The position numbers were made by a program, and so were the translations under genes. From the NCBI RefSeq assembly GCF_000159095.1, contig NZ_GG666296.1, positions 165,422 through 229,421 of the forward strand: a stretch of 64,000 nt of DNA, written 5' to 3'. Each line of letters starts with the position of its first letter. The stretch's first letter is position 1. Positions 8,339 to 16,385 of the stretch are shown here, one piece after another. The notes below the pieces were generated by a model that was not told where the DNA came from, did no database searches, and saw nothing but the letters and a program-made list of their open reading frames with translations. Source of the stretch: Anaerococcus tetradius ATCC 35098 (GTDB lineage: Bacteria > Bacillota > Clostridia > Tissierellales > Peptoniphilaceae).

Positions 8339-8884
8339 ATGGAAAACAAAAGAAAAATTTTAATCTTGGTAACTCTTTCGATGTTTGTAGCCATAGGAGT
8401 TGTGATTTCACCTATCCTTAGGTTTGAGGGTTTCGCTCCTACAGCTCACTTTGTAAATATAGTTTGCTCAGTTTTTCTGGGACCTTGGTATAGTTTGGCT
8501 AATGGAATAATTACAGCTGCCATAAGGATGAGCCTTTTGGGTATCCCTCCTCTTGCCATAACTGGTCAAGTTTTTGGAGCTTTTTTCTCAGGTTACCTAT
8601 ATAGAAAAAGCAAGGGATCAATCCTTGCCTGCGTTATTGGAGAAATAATAGGCACAGGTATTATAGGCTCAATAGCTTCTTACCCAGTCATGGCCCTACT
8701 TTGGGGCAAGGGAGATATAACATGGTATTTCTATCTTCCAAGCTTTTTGATAGCTACAATGATTGGTGGATCAGTTGCCTATATCTTCCTAAAGACCCTC
8801 CAAAGGGCAAAGGTTCTATATCCTATCCAAAGGAAACTCGGAGTAAATGTTTATGAAAAATCTAAGTCAGATTTTAATAAATAG
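8339..8884 (+). CDS. thiW: ThiW, ECF-type thiazole precursor uptake component
   Basis: ThiW is a small integral membrane protein of the energy-coupling-factor S-component type. It is associated with riboswitch-controlled thiamine genes and predicted to import the thiazole moiety. The 181 residues contain five or six hydrophobic helices; the motifs VSPILRFEGFAPTAHFVN and FLGPWYSLANGIITAAIR are typical. The ATG at 8339 has GGAG at 8331-8334; the longer frame from 8324 overlaps thiH. No ECF ATPase or T component lies in this window, so a shared module elsewhere would be needed. It pairs with ThiM, which phosphorylates imported hydroxyethylthiazole. Confidence 0.88.
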   Translation: MENKRKILILVTLSMFVAIGVVISPILRFEGFAPTAHFVNIVCSVFLGPWYSLANGIITAAIRMSLLGIPPLAITGQVFGAFFSGYLYRKSKGSILACVIGEIIGTGIIGSIASYPVMALLWGKGDITWYFYLPSFLIATMIGGSVAYIFLKTLQRAKVLYPIQRKLGVNVYEKSKSDFNK

Positions 8885-9674
8885 GGAAAAATTAAAAGAA
8901 ACTTCTCCCTTAATCCACGCCATAACAAATCCAATCGCCATAAACATGGTCGCAAATACCATCCTTGGCATAGGAGCTAAGGCAATTTGTGCGGCTCACC
9001 CAGATGAGGTTAGTGAAATTGTAAACATGGCAAAGTCTTTGAGCATAAATTTGGGTAATATAACTAGTGAAAGGATGCTTGCCATGGCCAGGGCGGTTAG
9101 AAAAGCAAATGAGGTAAAAATTCCTACCGCCATAGATGTGGTAGGTGTCGGAGCTTCAAGCCTTCGCCTAAATTACGCTAAAGACTTACTTGCTAAGGAT
9201 AATTTCGACTTAATAAAGGGAAATAGCTCCGAAATCAAGGCCCTATGTGGAGAAAAGAGTGAGGCAATCGGCATAGATGTAGGTAGGGCTGATGAAATTT
9301 CTGATGAAAATATTAAGGAGCTTTCCTATATGGCAAGAAAGCTTTCTAAAAAATATCAAGCTACTATCCTACTTACAGGAAAGATTGACCTTTTAGTAGA
9401 TGAGGATAGGTATTTTCTTATAGAAAATGGAGTAGAAAACTTATCGAGGATAACCGCTACAGGCTGTATGCTTACAGGTCTTATCTCAAGCTTTATGGCA
9501 GTGGCAGATCCAATTTCGGCTTGTCTAACAGGCCTTTTGCTCCTTGAGGTTTCTTCTGAGAAAGCTGACACTGATAGACTTGGGACTTTCTATGTAAATT
9601 TGATGGATGAAATATCAACCATAAGTGACGATGAAATAATCCAAAGAGCCAAAATAAGAGAGGTAAAATTTTGA
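8853..9674 (+). CDS. thiM: Hydroxyethylthiazole kinase ThiM
   Basis: ThiM phosphorylates 4-methyl-5-(2-hydroxyethyl)thiazole, salvaging thiazole for thiamine. The ribokinase-like fold is shown by PLIHAITNPIAINMVAN near the N-terminus and the anion-hole motif ATGCMLTG near residues 202-209 with the catalytic cysteine. GGAG at 8840-8843 is spaced for the ATG at 8853 rather than the ATG at 8847. It overlaps thiW by 32 bp and thiE by 4 bp. Having both synthesis (thiSFGH) and salvage (thiW, thiM) of the thiazole in one operon gives two routes to the same phosphate. Confidence 0.95.
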   Translation: MKNLSQILINREKLKETSPLIHAITNPIAINMVANTILGIGAKAICAAHPDEVSEIVNMAKSLSINLGNITSERMLAMARAVRKANEVKIPTAIDVVGVGASSLRLNYAKDLLAKDNFDLIKGNSSEIKALCGEKSEAIGIDVGRADEISDENIKELSYMARKLSKKYQATILLTGKIDLLVDEDRYFLIENGVENLSRITATGCMLTGLISSFMAVADPISACLTGLLLLEVSSEKADTDRLGTFYVNLMDEISTISDDEIIQRAKIREVKF

Positions 9675-10285
9675 AAAAACTTTATTTGGTAACAAACTCT
9701 GACAAATATACTGAAGAAGAATTTCTTCAAAGAATTGAAGATGCCCTAAAGGGAGGGGTCGACATCCTCCAACTAAGGGAAAAAGATAAGACTGATAGGG
9801 AAATTCTAGCTTTAGGAAAAAAAGTAAAAGACCTTTGCGACTCATACAAGGTTCCTATGCTAATAGATGATAAGCCTCATCTCGCCTGGGCCTTGGGGGT
9901 TGGAGTTCACCTAGGAAGTGACGATATGCCAATAAGCCTTGCAAGAAAACTATTGGGAAAAGATGCCCTTATAGGAGCGACTGCCAAGTCTGTTGAAGCT
10001 GGCAAAAAGTGTGAAGAAGAAGGGGCTGACTATCTTGGAGTTGGAGCTATTTATGAAACTAAGACCCACGTTAAGACCAAAAGGACAAGTGTAGAGACCC
10101 TAAGAGAAATTAAAAAAAATGTCGCTATTGATGTTTACGCCATAGGTGGTCTAAATATTGATAATATTGACATCCTACAAGGCTCAGGAGCAGATGGAAT
10201 CTGCGTGGTAAGGGCGATTATGGATAGCCCAAGGGTACTTGAAGATACAAAAAAATTAAAGGCAAAAATTCAAGAAATTCTATAA
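9671..10285 (+). CDS. thiE: Thiamine-phosphate synthase ThiE
   Basis: ThiE joins HMP pyrophosphate with thiazole phosphate to form thiamine phosphate. The 204-residue TIM barrel shows QLREKDKTDREI, IDDKPHLAWALGVGVHLGSDD and the phosphate-binding IGGLN segment. It starts with TTG at 9671 inside the thiM stop region, behind GAGGT. It is the last gene of the operon and is followed by a strong hairpin terminator. No thiC, thiD or thiN is present in this window, so the pyrimidine branch must come from elsewhere or from uptake. Confidence 0.95.
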   Translation: MKKLYLVTNSDKYTEEEFLQRIEDALKGGVDILQLREKDKTDREILALGKKVKDLCDSYKVPMLIDDKPHLAWALGVGVHLGSDDMPISLARKLLGKDALIGATAKSVEAGKKCEEEGADYLGVGAIYETKTHVKTKRTSVETLREIKKNVAIDVYAIGGLNIDNIDILQGSGADGICVVRAIMDSPRVLEDTKKLKAKIQEIL

Positions 10286-10314
10286 ATAATTAAAAACCAA
10301 CTAAGCACAAATAT

Positions 10315-10362
10315 AGCCCCAGCGAGATTTCTCTGTGAAATCTTTGCTAGGGCTTTATATTT
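10315..10362. terminator. Bidirectional terminator between thiE and the glutaredoxin-like gene
   Basis: AGCCC...GATTTC...GAAATC...GGGCT forms a long hairpin with small mismatches, followed by TTTATATTT. It separates the convergent thi operon and the minus-strand pair at 10373-11099. Confidence 0.8.
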
Positions 10363-10372
10363 CTAAACTAAT

Positions 10373-10618
10373 CTATAAAAATTCTACATCCCTTTCATCA
10401 ATAACCTTAGAAGGAACGCCAACTCGACAGGCCTCTCTTACATCTTCAAAGCCTTCTAGCCTATCCCTATAATATAGAAATCTCTTGAGATTTGCCATTG
10501 ATTCAGTTATATTATAAAAAATAAGGCCCTTATATTTATCAGGATTTTCTATCCTATCTCTAATAAGCAAAGCGCAATCTGGGCACTTATCACTAACAAA
10601 AATTTCTATTTTACTCAT
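10373..10618 (-). CDS. Glutaredoxin-like small thiol protein
   Basis: An 81-residue protein that opens with a thioredoxin-fold strand and the redox motif CPDC (residues 13-16). This is followed by a short helix and a VPSKVIDERD segment in which the proline matches the cis-Pro loop of glutaredoxins. It is shorter than classical glutaredoxin and resembles glutaredoxin-related proteins of clostridia. It overlaps the end of folA by 8 bp on the same strand, so the two are cotranscribed. Its electron donor and target are unknown. Confidence 0.75.
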   Translation of the reverse strand: MSKIEIFVSDKCPDCALLIRDRIENPDKYKGLIFYNITESMANLKRFLYYRDRLEGFEDVREACRVGVPSKVIDERDVEFL

Positions 10619-11099
10619 CTATAATCCTCCTATAAACTATATATTGAAAAGATACCCCATTTTCTTCCATAATATCAGATTTACTAATAACTTCCCATCT
10701 ATCATCTGAATCGAAGTTGTGAAGAAAACTATCAGCAAGCCTTTCTGCATAAATTTTTGTAATAATTGCCTCATCACAAAAATCTAGGAAAAGCTCTACG
10801 ATTTTTTCTCCACCTATTACAAAAACCTCTTTATCCTTATCCTCTAGGTAGGAGAAGATATCCCTATAATCGTTAAATACCAAGGCGTCTGGGGCTTGGT
10901 AAGTCTTATTTCTACTAAGAATAAGATTTTCTCTGTTAGGAAGAGCCCCTCCCATGGACTCATAGGTTTTTCTTCCCATAATACAAATATTGCCACTAGT
11001 AAGTTCTTTGAAATGACCTAGGTCTTTTTTTATGTGAAAAAGCATCTTGCCATTCTTGCCGATTCCCCAATTTTTATCAACAGCTAAAATAATTTTCAT
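10611..11099 (-). CDS. folA: Dihydrofolate reductase
   Basis: DHFR reduces dihydrofolate to tetrahydrofolate with NADPH. The 162-residue product has the family landmarks: AVDKNWGIGKNGKMLFHIKKD near the N-terminus with the acidic substrate-binding residue, GRKTYESMGG, and the NADPH-binding segment VFVIGGEKI. AGGAG lies at a good distance before the ATG, and a TATAAT-like box on the minus strand lies at 11117-11122. No thymidylate synthase is adjacent, though folA often pairs with thyA. The downstream glutaredoxin-like gene overlaps it. Confidence 0.95.
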   Translation of the reverse strand: MKIILAVDKNWGIGKNGKMLFHIKKDLGHFKELTSGNICIMGRKTYESMGGALPNRENLILSRNKTYQAPDALVFNDYRDIFSYLEDKDKEVFVIGGEKIVELFLDFCDEAIITKIYAERLADSFLHNFDSDDRWEVISKSDIMEENGVSFQYIVYRRIIDE

Positions 11100-11169
11100 A
11101 TAAACTCCTTTCTTTAATTATATCATCACTAACAAGCAAATTTCAGCAAGCGGAAGAATTATCACTAGG

Positions 11170-11224
11170 TAAACATTATTATTCATTCTTATTCAATATT
11201 AAAATAAAGTGTCCAAATGTTTAC
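11170..11224. promoter_or_regulatory. Distal inverted repeat upstream of mglB promoter
   Basis: GTAAACATT (11170-11178) and AATGTTTAC (11216-11224) are perfect 9-bp inverted arms with 37 bp between them. They end 15 bp before the -35 box of the mgl promoter. They could be operator half-sites or a large stem-loop; the regulator is unknown. Confidence 0.35.
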
Positions 11225-11239
11225 TTTTGTAGGAAAGTG

Positions 11240-11268
11240 TTGACAAAATTTCTTTTTTAATATATATT
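11240..11268 (+). promoter_or_regulatory. Sigma-A promoter upstream of mglB
   Basis: TTGACA (11240-11245), 17-bp spacer, TATATT (11263-11268). A second TATAAT at 11324-11329 lies between the arms of the inverted repeat at 11313-11348 and has only a weak -35, so two starts are possible. Confidence 0.7.
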
Positions 11269-11312
11269 AAAATCATAAAAACAAGCTTAGCATAAAATAT
11301 GCTTGTAAAAGG

Positions 11313-11348
11313 CGATTTCAGGGTATAATGTTATAGAACGGGAAATCG
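11313..11348. promoter_or_regulatory. Candidate operator in mglB leader
   Basis: CGATTTC (11313-11319) and GAAATCG (11342-11348) are perfect inverted arms separated by 22 bp, just upstream of the mglB ribosome binding site. A nested hairpin (AGCATA-AAA-TATGCT) lies at 11289-11303. The arrangement fits sugar-responsive control, but the regulator is not identifiable here. Confidence 0.35.
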
Positions 11349-11377
11349 TTTATTATAATATTCAAAGGGAGGAATTT

Positions 11378-12466
11378 ATGAATATTAAAAAGTTTACAGG
11401 ACTAGCACTAGTGATGGCACTTTCACTTGGCCTTACAGCTTGTGGTGGCAATAAGCCAGCTGATGATGCTAAAGAAGAGACCAAAACAGAAGATCAAGCT
11501 AAAAAGGATGAGGGAAAGGACGAAAAGAAATCTGATGGCAAGGCTAAGAAAATCGCCGTTCTTCTCTACAATGGATCTGATACTTACATAGCTTCAGTTC
11601 GTCAACAACTAGAGAAATTAGATAAGGATGATGATTCAATCGAATTGGTATTCCAAGATGGTCAAAATAACCAAGGTACCCAAACAGACCAACTTAACAA
11701 TATCATTGCTCAAGGTGTAGACGGAATCTTTATGAATATAGTGGATATTTCTGCAGCTCCAACAGCTATGGAAACTATCAAAGCTAGCGGTATTCCTACA
11801 GCTTTCTTCAATAGAGATATGACAGAATCAATGAAGGAAGATGACCTAAAGGACTTCATATTCATAGGAACTGACGCTCCAGAAGCTGGAAAGATGCAAG
11901 GACAAATCCTAACAGACCTTTGGAAAAAAGGCGATATGGATAGAAACAAAAACGGAGTTTTGGATTATGTAATGCTCAATGGTGGTCTTGATAACCCAGA
12001 AGCTCAAGCTAGAACAGAATTTTCAGTTAAAACCCTAAAAGATAATGGCATAAAAGTAAACGAAGTTGCCTTCCAAGATGCTAAATGGGATACAGATAAG
12101 GCAAAAACAGCTATGGATACTTGGCTACAAACAAACCAAGATAACATTGATGCTGTAATAGCCAACAACGACGGTATGGCAATAGGTGCTATCTCAGCCC
12201 TTCAAGCAGTTGGAATGAACACAGGTTCATCAAAAGACAACATGGTAGTTGTTGGGGTTGACGCAACTGACCTTGCAGTAGCAGAAATCGACAAAGGCAC
12301 TATGTCAGGAACAGTTAAACAAGATGCTGAAGGAATGGCAAAAGCTCTAATCGACACAATGAAAAATAGGTTAGCAAACAATGACTTCATTAAAGGAACA
12401 GACTATAAACTTGGAGCAGATAAAAAATCAATAAGAATTGACTATCAAATCTACACAGGTAAATAA
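11378..12466 (+). CDS. mglB: Galactose/glucose-type substrate-binding lipoprotein (MglB-like)
   Basis: This is the extracellular sugar receptor of an ABC importer. A lipoprotein signal peptide ends in LTAC, with C22 as the lipidation site. A Lys/Glu/Asp-rich linker (about residues 25-53) then leads to a periplasmic-binding-protein type I domain. The segments IAQGVDGIFMNIVD, NGGLDNPEAQARTEFSVKTL and NNDGMAIGAISALQA are characteristic of MglB and related hexose-binding proteins. Ribosome binding site GGGAGGAA precedes the ATG. A 14-bp hairpin follows the gene before mglA and could favour higher expression of the receptor. Galactose or glucose is the likely ligand by family; specificity cannot be fixed from sequence. 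Confidence 0.88.
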   Translation: MNIKKFTGLALVMALSLGLTACGGNKPADDAKEETKTEDQAKKDEGKDEKKSDGKAKKIAVLLYNGSDTYIASVRQQLEKLDKDDDSIELVFQDGQNNQGTQTDQLNNIIAQGVDGIFMNIVDISAAPTAMETIKASGIPTAFFNRDMTESMKEDDLKDFIFIGTDAPEAGKMQGQILTDLWKKGDMDRNKNGVLDYVMLNGGLDNPEAQARTEFSVKTLKDNGIKVNEVAFQDAKWDTDKAKTAMDTWLQTNQDNIDAVIANNDGMAIGAISALQAVGMNTGSSKDNMVVVGVDATDLAVAEIDKGTMSGTVKQDAEGMAKALIDTMKNRLANNDFIKGTDYKLGADKKSIRIDYQIYTGK

Positions 12467-12478
12467 TAAGTAGCACAT

Positions 12479-12509
12479 ACAGTCTATATAAGTTTCTTAT
12501 ATAGACTGT
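12479..12509 (+). other. Intercistronic hairpin between mglB and mglA
   Basis: A perfect 14-bp stem (12479-12492 with 12496-12509) and a TTT loop, with no T-run after it. It is likely an mRNA-stabilising or processing hairpin rather than a terminator, which would allow excess binding protein over transporter subunits. Confidence 0.75.
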
Positions 12510-12529
12510 AATACTATAAAGAGGAAGAT

Positions 12530-14026
12530 ATGAGTAATTTATTAGAAATGAGAGCCATAACCAAGACCTTCCCAGGGGTTAAAGCCCTAGATAAGGTCGA
12601 CTTTACCTTACAAAAAGGCACTGTTCACGCCTTGATGGGAGAAAATGGTGCAGGAAAGTCTACTCTTATGAAGTGTTTATTTGGTATATATACACCAGAT
12701 GGCGGAGATATTTACATAGATGGTAACAAGGTTTCTTATAAGGGAACAAAGGATGCCCTAGATAGTGGGGTTGCCATGGTCCACCAAGAACTTAACCAAG
12801 TATCTATGAGATCTGTTGCAGAAAATATAATGCTTGGGAGATTTCCTGCAAAGCATGGAATAATAGATAGTAAACAAATGTATAAGAAAACCCAAGACCT
12901 CTTTGATAGACTTGGATTAGACTTTGATCCGAAAAAAATTATTGGCAAGTATTCAGTAGCTGAAAGACAGCTTATAGAAATTGCTAAGGCAGTATCTTAC
13001 GATGCAAAAATTTTGGTATTGGACGAGCCTACCAGCTCCCTAACCGAAAATGAAGTGGAAAAATTATTTGAAATAATAAACAAATTGAGAGCTGAGGGTG
13101 TAGGAATAATCTACATATCTCACAAGATGGAAGAGATTTTGTCAATCTCAGATTATGTAACAGTCATGCGTGACGGAGAATTTATAGCAGAAAAAAAGGC
13201 ATCTGAACTTAGCAAGGATGAAATCATAAGGTTAATGGTAGGCAGAAAGCTTGATTCAACAAGCTTTAATGCTGATAAATATATAAGAGATGAGATTTTA
13301 TTAGAAGTCAAAAATCTTACAGGAAAATACAAACCATCAGTTACAGATGTAAGTTTTTATCTAAAAAAGGGCGAAGTCTTGGGACTTGCTGGTCTTGTAG
13401 GATCTAGAAGAACAGAATTAGTTGAAACAATTTTCGGTATCAGGAAAAAAGCAACAGGCAAGATTATTCTAAATGGCAAGGAAGTGGAAAATAAAAACCC
13501 AGAAGAAGCCATAAAAAACGGTTTTGCCCTAGTTACAGAAGAAAGAAGAGCCACAGGTATCTATCCTTACGCAGATATAAGATTTAACTCAACCATAGCA
13601 AACATCAAAGCTTATTCAAAAAATGGCATAGTAAATGACAAGGCCCTCAAAGAAAATACTAGTAAGGTAATAGAATCAATGAAGGTCAAAACTCCAAGCC
13701 AACACACCAAGATTATGGACTTATCAGGTGGTAACCAACAAAAGGTCATCATAGGTCGTTGGCTTCTAACAGACCCAGATGTTCTTTTGCTAGATGAACC
13801 AACCAGGGGAATAGATGTAGGTGCCAAATATGAAATCTACAAACTAATAGAAGAGCTTGCGAGCACTGGCAAATCAGTCCTCTTCATCTCATCAGAAATG
13901 GCAGAATTACAAATGATTTGTAATAGAATTATGGTAATGAGTAATGGAAGACTTGCTGGCATAGAAGATAATGATGAAAATTTAACACAAGAAAAAATCA
14001 TGGCCCTACAGGCTATGTATGTATAG
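12530..14026 (+). CDS. mglA: Sugar ABC transporter ATPase MglA (two ABC domains)
   Basis: A 498-residue fused double ATPase of the monosaccharide importer class (CUT2). The first domain has Walker A GENGAGKST near residues 36-44 and Walker B LVLDEPTSSL. The second domain has a degenerate Walker A (GLVGSRRTE) but intact LSGGNQQKV and LLLDEPTRGIDVGA. That asymmetry is normal for MglA/RbsA/XylG proteins. It follows mglB after a hairpin and is followed 7 bp later by the permease gene. Confidence 0.94.
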   Translation: MSNLLEMRAITKTFPGVKALDKVDFTLQKGTVHALMGENGAGKSTLMKCLFGIYTPDGGDIYIDGNKVSYKGTKDALDSGVAMVHQELNQVSMRSVAENIMLGRFPAKHGIIDSKQMYKKTQDLFDRLGLDFDPKKIIGKYSVAERQLIEIAKAVSYDAKILVLDEPTSSLTENEVEKLFEIINKLRAEGVGIIYISHKMEEILSISDYVTVMRDGEFIAEKKASELSKDEIIRLMVGRKLDSTSFNADKYIRDEILLEVKNLTGKYKPSVTDVSFYLKKGEVLGLAGLVGSRRTELVETIFGIRKKATGKIILNGKEVENKNPEEAIKNGFALVTEERRATGIYPYADIRFNSTIANIKAYSKNGIVNDKALKENTSKVIESMKVKTPSQHTKIMDLSGGNQQKVIIGRWLLTDPDVLLLDEPTRGIDVGAKYEIYKLIEELASTGKSVLFISSEMAELQMICNRIMVMSNGRLAGIEDNDENLTQEKIMALQAMYV

Positions 14027-14033
14027 GTGAATT

Positions 14034-15065
14034 ATGGAAAACACAGAAACAAAGAAATTCAATTTCAAAGAATTTATACTAAACAACGCTCTGATTATTA
14101 TAATTGCAGCCCTAATAGTGGGAATAATTATGGTAGATCCTACCTTTATAACCAATCCAAGAAACATAATCAACATCCTATCGCAAACATCAACAAGGCT
14201 TTTTATAGCCCTTGGAACAGGAGGTCTACTAATACTAGCAGGAACAGACCTTTCTGCAGGAAGGATAGTTGGATTTACAGCGGCCATAGCTGGTGCTCTT
14301 TTACAATCACCAGGCTTTGCCCAAAAATTCTTTCCTAATATCCAAAAACCATCCCTTCTCCTAGGTCTTTTGGCTGCAGTAGCAATAGGTGCTGTGTGCG
14401 GGGCCTTTAACGGATTTGGTGTAGCCTATCTAAAACTACACGCCTTCATAACATCCCTAGGTGTTCAACTTGCTATATTTGGTATCTTGCAATTATTTAT
14501 AGCTTCAAACCCTTACGGACCTCAACCTATAGGAGGCTTTGATGAAAAATATGCCAATGTAGTAAGGGGAGGGTTCACAATACCTGGAAGTAATTTGCAA
14601 TTTCCTTATCTGATAATATATGCGGTAATAGCATCAATTATCATGTGGTTTATATGGAACAAAACAGTTCTAGGTAAAAATATGTTTGCAGTAGGTGGTA
14701 ACCCAGAAGCTGCAGAAGTATCAGGTATAAATGTAACAAAAACCATCATGATAGTCTTTATCATATCCGGTATCATGTATGGTCTATCAGGATTTTTGGA
14801 AGGACCAAGACTAGGTTCTGTAACGACAACTACAGGAGAAGCCTACGACCTAGACGCAATCGAAGCCTGTCTTATCGGTGGAGTATCCTTCTCAGGAGGA
14901 ATAGGAACTATACCAGGCATAGTTTTAGGATCAATAATCCTTCAAGTAATAAACTACGGCCTCCTTTACATAGGACTTAACTCCTATGTCCAAATAATCA
15001 TAAAGGGTATCCTAATAATCCTAACAGTAGCCCTAGATACAAGAAAGAGAATAAGGAAAAAGTAA
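14034..15065 (+). CDS. mglC: Sugar ABC transporter permease MglC
   Basis: A 343-residue membrane permease of the CUT2 class with about eight to ten hydrophobic helices. The segments LFIALGTGGLLILAGTDLSAGR and VAYLKLHAFITSLG are typical of MglC, as are GGNPEAAEVSGINVTK (the cytoplasmic coupling loop) and GVSFSGGIGTIPG near the C-terminus. It ends at a strong intrinsic terminator that overlaps the stop codon. With mglB and mglA it forms a complete importer, probably for galactose, glucose or a methyl-galactoside. Confidence 0.93.
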   Translation: MENTETKKFNFKEFILNNALIIIIAALIVGIIMVDPTFITNPRNIINILSQTSTRLFIALGTGGLLILAGTDLSAGRIVGFTAAIAGALLQSPGFAQKFFPNIQKPSLLLGLLAAVAIGAVCGAFNGFGVAYLKLHAFITSLGVQLAIFGILQLFIASNPYGPQPIGGFDEKYANVVRGGFTIPGSNLQFPYLIIYAVIASIIMWFIWNKTVLGKNMFAVGGNPEAAEVSGINVTKTIMIVFIISGIMYGLSGFLEGPRLGSVTTTTGEAYDLDAIEACLIGGVSFSGGIGTIPGIVLGSIILQVINYGLLYIGLNSYVQIIIKGILIILTVALDTRKRIRKK

Positions 15066-15097
15066 TTTAAAAAAGACTCTTGAGTCTTTTTTAAATT
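15064..15097 (+). terminator. Terminator of the mgl operon
   Basis: A perfect stem of AATTTAAAAAAGACTC with GAGTCTTTTTTAAATT around a two-base turn; the T-rich 3' arm serves as the T tract. It begins within the mglC stop codon. Confidence 0.85.
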
Positions 15098-15200
15098 ATC
15101 CCGAAGGAAAGTAAGTAATTTTAATAAATTATCTATTCTATAATTGAAGAGCGTAGTAAAATAAAATTAAGTCAATAAATCAAAACATAAAGGAGAAAAA

Positions 15201-16106
15201 ATGCCAAAAGAAATATACCTTGGGGTAGATGGAGGAGGCACAAAAACCGCCTTTCTTCTAGATGTCGATGGCAAAAGATTTAAGTCAAAGCAAATCACCA
15301 TCCACCCAAAACAAATAACAAGACAACAATTTTTCGAAATAATGAAGCTTGGAGTAGATGAAGTATGTAATAAAGCAGGCATAAAGCCAGAAGAAATCCT
15401 CTACACCTTCGTTGCAGCTCCAGGCTATGGTCAATATCCAGATACTGTTAGCTACATTGATGAAGGAATTAGCAAGGCCATAGCTTCTGACAGATTTACT
15501 GTAGCTAATGACTGTGTAAATGGCTGGGCGGGAAGTCTTAATGCAAAGCCTGGTATAAATCTTGTCCTAGGAACAGGACAAATTGGCTATGGAGTAGATG
15601 AAGAAGGAAATTCTATGAGATCTGGCGGCTGGGGTCCCCTTCTTGGCGATGAAGCAAGTGGTTATTATATAGGCCTTAAAATCCTAAATCATTTCACAAA
15701 GATGAGCGATGGAAGATGTGATAGGACAATCCTCTATGACTTAATTAGACAAAGCTTAGGTCTAAAAGATGATATGGAAATAATAGATATGGCAGAAAAA
15801 ATGAGAAGGGACGAGATAGCTGACCTATCAAAAATTTTCTCCGAAGGCCTAGAAAAAGATGATCCTTATTGCTATCTTCTCCTTGAAGAAATCTCAAAAG
15901 AAGCCGCACTAGTAATAGATTCTATAATCAAGGGCCTAAACTTTAAAGGTGAAGTAAAGGTTTCTTATTCAGGTGGCATCTTTAATTTAGGTGAAAAATT
16001 AATAAAGAAAATAGAAGAAAATTCCAAAAATCAAATCAAAATTGAAAAGCCATACACAAACCCATCAGAAGGAGCTTTGATTTTGGCTAGATTATACAGG
16101 AAATAA
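15201..16106 (+). CDS. BadF/BadG/BcrA/BcrD-family ATPase, probable N-acetylglucosamine/hexose kinase
   Basis: A 301-residue actin/hexokinase-fold kinase. The phosphate-1 loop GVDGGGTKTAF lies near residues 8-18. The motif GGWGPLLGDEASGYYIG near 150-166 is the signature of the N-acetylglucosamine kinase branch of the BadF family rather than the radical-enzyme activators. There are no cluster-binding cysteines. It follows the mgl operon after a terminator and has its own AAAGGAG site. I infer that it phosphorylates a sugar or amino sugar entering through mglBAC, since no galactokinase is nearby. Other roles such as cell-wall sugar salvage are possible. Confidence 0.78.
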   Translation: MPKEIYLGVDGGGTKTAFLLDVDGKRFKSKQITIHPKQITRQQFFEIMKLGVDEVCNKAGIKPEEILYTFVAAPGYGQYPDTVSYIDEGISKAIASDRFTVANDCVNGWAGSLNAKPGINLVLGTGQIGYGVDEEGNSMRSGGWGPLLGDEASGYYIGLKILNHFTKMSDGRCDRTILYDLIRQSLGLKDDMEIIDMAEKMRRDEIADLSKIFSEGLEKDDPYCYLLLEEISKEAALVIDSIIKGLNFKGEVKVSYSGGIFNLGEKLIKKIEENSKNQIKIEKPYTNPSEGALILARLYRK

Positions 16107-16109
16107 GGC

Positions 16110-16141
16110 TAAAGGCATCAAGAAATTGGTGCTTTTTGTTT
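16110..16141 (+). terminator. Probable terminator after the BadF-type kinase
   Basis: AAAGGCATC with GGTGCTTTTT (one G-T pair and a bulge) around AAGAAATT. The remainder of the 279-bp gap to transketolase (16141-16385) shows no clear gene or consensus promoter. Confidence 0.5.
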
Positions 16142-16385
16142 ATACGTATTGCAACAAGTCTATACTGAGTCTTTTTCCAAAGCTTGAGGAGTTCTTTGCT
16201 AGAACTAAAAAACATGTGATTTTATAAGAAATGAAATATTTTAGATAAATGATTTATAGTCTTTCCCTCTAGGTCTATAAATAATAATAAATAGTTAATA
16301 TTTTCGTCTAAGACCTTTTATATATCTAAAAATACTTGAAATTTATAGTAAAGTATAAGGTAGAACGAATTATAAAGGAGATTAA

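Noticed and set aside
14027-14338. 103-residue frame overlapping the start of mglC
   Set aside because: The mglC frame has the correct family motifs from its first residues, whereas the alternative frame has none.
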